DNA from: JAUVIB01 sp964424545
Lineage (GTDB): Bacteria; Calditrichota; Calditrichia; Calditrichales; Calditrichaceae
Direction: 5' to 3'
NCBI GenBank assembly: GCA_964424545.1
Contig: CAYRJN010000172.1
Location: 1-8,243 of the forward strand
Length of the DNA stretch: 8,243 bases
Numbering within the stretch: position 1 is the first letter of the stretch; each line of letters starts with the position of its first letter. The notes beneath the pieces are model-generated. The model did not search any database, had not been told where the DNA came from, and saw only the letters and a program-made list of their open reading frames with translations. The position numbers and the translations under genes were made by a program. Shown here piece by piece: positions 6,282-8,243 of this stretch.

Positions 6282-6704
6282 ATGAAAAAATTAATCGTTA
6301 CGTTTTTTATCATTTTAACAATGGCCAGCTTAAGCAATGCACAGGAGCTCGGCGTTAGATTTGGCGACATCGTCGGTAATACGGTCGCTATTGACGGTAT
6401 GTACAAACAAATTCATGCCGACGTATCTTTCGGCAGCGGCGGCGTTGGCTTAGAAGCCTTGTACGATTTTTTTCAGAAACCATTAAAAGGCGAAGCTTTT
6501 GGCATTTACGCCGGCGCCGGTCTTTTTACCTGGCTTGGCGATCCTTTTCTGCTCGGCGTGTCCGGAGAGATCGGTCTGGACTATCATTTTAATAATCTCC
6601 CCCTCTCATTAAGTTTTGATTGGCGTCCTTCTTTAACCGTAATTGATAATACCAACTTTAATGCCGGAAGGTTCGGGTTTAATGTACGTTTTGTATTTAA
6701 TTAA
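6282..6704 (+). CDS. Small exported protein, probable 8-stranded outer-membrane beta-barrel
   Basis: A 140-residue protein of unknown function. It begins with a typical signal peptide: MKK, a hydrophobic stretch (about 4-16), then SLSNA before QE, giving cleavage after A20. The mature part of 120 residues is rich in glycine and aromatics, with alternating patterns that suggest beta strands, for example FGIYAGAGLFTWL (73-85), LSLSFDWRPSLTV (108-120) and a closing strand FGFNVRFVFN (131-140). There are no cysteines and no lipobox. Size and pattern resemble OmpX-like or BAPKO_0422-type small barrels, and LSxDWRP near the end recalls such proteins in Bacteroidota; this is from memory and not tested. 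GGAGG at 6273-6277 lies 4 bases before the ATG. It is a single gene after the acs terminator. A membrane-inserted barrel is inferred; a soluble periplasmic beta protein is the alternative. Confidence 0.72.
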   Translation: MKKLIVTFFIILTMASLSNAQELGVRFGDIVGNTVAIDGMYKQIHADVSFGSGGVGLEALYDFFQKPLKGEAFGIYAGAGLFTWLGDPFLLGVSGEIGLDYHFNNLPLSLSFDWRPSLTVIDNTNFNAGRFGFNVRFVFN

Positions 6705-6743
6705 TTATTAAAAAAGATATAAGCGCATTAGATCACAGTATAT

Positions 6744-8084
6744 TTAAAAGTCCCGTTTTTTACACGGGATTTTTTTATGCCATTTATTAGCGACAAGGGA
6801 ATTGATTATCTGTTGACCGCGATGTCCGAAAATAGGATGATCGATCAGCGATAATTCATCGGCAATCTTAACAGCCGCTTGTGCTGGCGGAATTCCTTTT
6901 TTACCTTCTCTTAATACCTGCAACGCGCTTTGATAAATGGAATGCTTCCAATCTTTTTGTAAATGGCGTTCAAAACGAGAATCGTTGTTTACATAACCGT
7001 ATTGTTCATCGGCGCAATTAACGATTCCCATTCTGTTAGTTAAAAAATCAGGAATATAAACAATCCCTTTATCAAAAAGCGCTCGGTCGTCCCGCTGTGT
7101 ATTTTCCAACTGATTATTAGCGGCGCCGCAAATTATCTTAGTTTTTAATTGAGAAATAGTACGCGGATTTAATATAGCACCCGTAGCATTGGGAGAAAAG
7201 ATATCGCATTTTATTGAGAAAATAGCATCGTCGCCCGGACGGTTTTGGCTGGCTTCTAAGGGATATCGTTTAAATTTTTCTTTCACTATTTGAACATTTT
7301 CCGCATGAATATCGAAAGCGAAGACCTTTTTAACATTTTTTTCAAATAAAAAACGAATAAGGGGCTCGCCCACATGCCCCACACCTTGCACGGTAATGGT
7401 TTTACCTGACAGCGAATCTTGACCGATAAAATGCAATCCGGCTTCCATTCCGGCAATTACGCCGCGCGCCGTTGGAACGGAAGGATTACCGCTGCCGCCC
7501 ATCTCCGGCGGGATACAGGTTGTAAAACGCGTTTGAGAAAAAACATCGGCCATATCGTTAACGCTCGTGCCAACATCCTCGGCCGTCACATAACAGCCTT
7601 GCAAAGAAGATATAAAGGAACCGTATTCGGCGTAAAGCGGGCTGCGAACGGCGGAATCATTTTTATCCAAATCAGGATTATAAGCAATAACGCCTTTTCC
7701 TCCGCCCCACCACAAACCGGCAAGCGCATTTTTTCGTGTCATACCCTTTGCTAAACGAAGTCCGTCGCGCAGATAATCTTCAAGCGTATCGTAATGCCAA
7801 TAACGTACGCCGCCAGCCGCCTGACCTCGGTTTGTCCTGTGAACAAAAGCACCTAATAAAGTGTCAAAATCTTTACTTAACTGAAAAAAAAGACCTTCAT
7901 GAAGAAAAAAATCCCTCCGATCATCATTAATAAAATCAGCTATCGGCTGTAATACATGCGACGAAGTGATTACTTTTTTCTTATATGGATCATAAACAAA
8001 ATAGAAACAATAGATATTTTCTTCTTTTAGAAATTCAACAAATTCTTGAGTCTTTTTTTGTAAAAGAGTTTTACTGTTCATCAT
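6744..8084 (-). CDS. Glu/Leu/Phe/Val dehydrogenase family protein with extended ends
   Basis: Probable NAD-dependent amino-acid dehydrogenase converting an L-amino acid to its 2-oxo acid plus ammonium. The 446-residue protein has an N-terminal part without recognised motifs (1-70), then the catalytic domain: AGGVRYW (90-96), GMTRKNA (114-120) with K118, GGGKGVI (127-133) with K130, and TAEDVGT (167-173) with D170. K118, K130 and D170 correspond to the substrate and catalytic lysines and aspartate of leucine dehydrogenase. The Rossmann part has GVGHVGE (234-240) and D258, an acidic residue that favours NAD over NADP, then CGAANNQL (319-326) and CADEQYGY (357-364). It is closer to leucine, valine or phenylalanine enzymes than to glutamate dehydrogenase, but longer than their usual 350-380 residues. 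NRMGIVN replaces the usual NAGGxxN at 350-356. GGAG at 8093-8090 precedes two adjacent ATGs (8084 and 8081); either could be used. Substrate is not predictable. Confidence 0.85.
   Translation of the reverse strand: MMNSKTLLQKKTQEFVEFLKEENIYCFYFVYDPYKKKVITSSHVLQPIADFINDDRRDFFLHEGLFFQLSKDFDTLLGAFVHRTNRGQAAGGVRYWHYDTLEDYLRDGLRLAKGMTRKNALAGLWWGGGKGVIAYNPDLDKNDSAVRSPLYAEYGSFISSLQGCYVTAEDVGTSVNDMADVFSQTRFTTCIPPEMGGSGNPSVPTARGVIAGMEAGLHFIGQDSLSGKTITVQGVGHVGEPLIRFLFEKNVKKVFAFDIHAENVQIVKEKFKRYPLEASQNRPGDDAIFSIKCDIFSPNATGAILNPRTISQLKTKIICGAANNQLENTQRDDRALFDKGIVYIPDFLTNRMGIVNCADEQYGYVNNDSRFERHLQKDWKHSIYQSALQVLREGKKGIPPAQAAVKIADELSLIDHPIFGHRGQQIINSLVANKWHKKIPCKKRDF
6746..6776 (+). terminator. Terminator of the barrel gene, inside the end of the convergent dehydrogenase gene
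   Basis: TCCCGT at 6751-6756 pairs with ACGGGA at 6764-6769. A-T pairs and one G-T pair extend the stem outward to 11 bp (6746-6756 with 6764-6774), with a 7-base loop. T residues run from 6770 to 6776. It lies 41 bases after the stop at 6704 and overlaps the last codons and stop (6746-6744) of the minus-strand gene. On the minus strand it is followed by only four T residues, so action there is doubtful. Confidence 0.75.
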
Positions 8085-8091
8085 ATTTTCT

Positions 8092-8106
8092 CCGTTTTTT
8101 TAACGG
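8092..8106 (-). promoter_or_regulatory. Small hairpin overlapping the ribosome binding site of the dehydrogenase gene
   Basis: In the minus-strand transcript CCGTT (8106-8102) can pair with AACGG (8096-8092) around a five-A loop. The right arm covers the first two bases of the GGAG (8093-8090) that serves the dehydrogenase. The stem is short (5 bp) and may be too weak to matter. Confidence 0.3.
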
Positions 8107-8243
8107 TAATTTACAAAAATTTTATACGCTTTGGAAGAAAAGAATCTTTTTTTAATGCCATCAGAAAATATTGCTATATCTTAAATAATTGGCTCTACTG
8201 GGTTTCTTGTGGATTTTTTTGTTAGAGAGATGATTAATAATTA

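Noticed and set aside
7419..7930. Plus-strand open frames opposite the dehydrogenase gene
   Set aside because: They lie wholly within a gene with intact family motifs on the other strand and show no sign of coding function.

Overview
The window holds ordinary bacterial chromosomal DNA. No mobile element, CRISPR array, rRNA or tRNA is visible. It encodes six complete proteins: a three-gene succinate dehydrogenase operon (sdhC-sdhA-sdhB, about 500-3876), an acetyl-CoA synthetase gene (acs, 4263-6161), a small exported protein that looks like an outer-membrane beta-barrel (6282-6704), and on the opposite strand a long member of the Glu/Leu/Phe/Val dehydrogenase family (8084-6744). Intergenic DNA is very AT-rich and the genes are close to balanced in composition.

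Organism. The dehydrogenase is the menaquinone type: one five-helix dihaem cytochrome b, order C-A-B, no sdhD. Its proteins resemble those of the Bacteroidota/Chlorobiota/Calditrichota (FCB) group, and the small barrel protein fits a Gram-negative cell. Every gene has a clear purine-rich Shine-Dalgarno sequence (TAAGGAGG before sdhB, AGGAGGG before sdhA), and the best promoter is sigma70-like. Both are unlike typical Bacteroidota. A deeper or sister FCB lineage such as Calditrichota is my best guess, at low confidence.

Layout. 1-499 is a long AT-rich non-coding stretch with a weak terminator-like hairpin and a possible sdh promoter. sdhC and sdhA overlap by 4 bases (ATGA). sdhB starts 12 bases after sdhA, its ribosome binding site containing the sdhA stop codon. 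A strong terminator follows sdhB. The 386-base gap before acs holds a good promoter, a short inverted repeat and a curious tiny ORF on the minus strand. acs ends in an 18-bp perfect hairpin with a T-run. The barrel gene follows as its own unit, and its likely terminator lies inside the last codons of the convergent dehydrogenase gene.

How it fits together. Acs activates acetate to acetyl-CoA, the fuel of the TCA cycle, and SdhCAB oxidises succinate and passes electrons to membrane quinone. The amino-acid dehydrogenase would feed 2-oxo acids from amino acids, or make amino acids from them. The set reads as central oxidative metabolism, in separate transcription units. I see no undescribed multi-gene system; the points most worth a second look are the atypical amino-acid dehydrogenase, the terminator buried in its coding end, and the small barrel protein.
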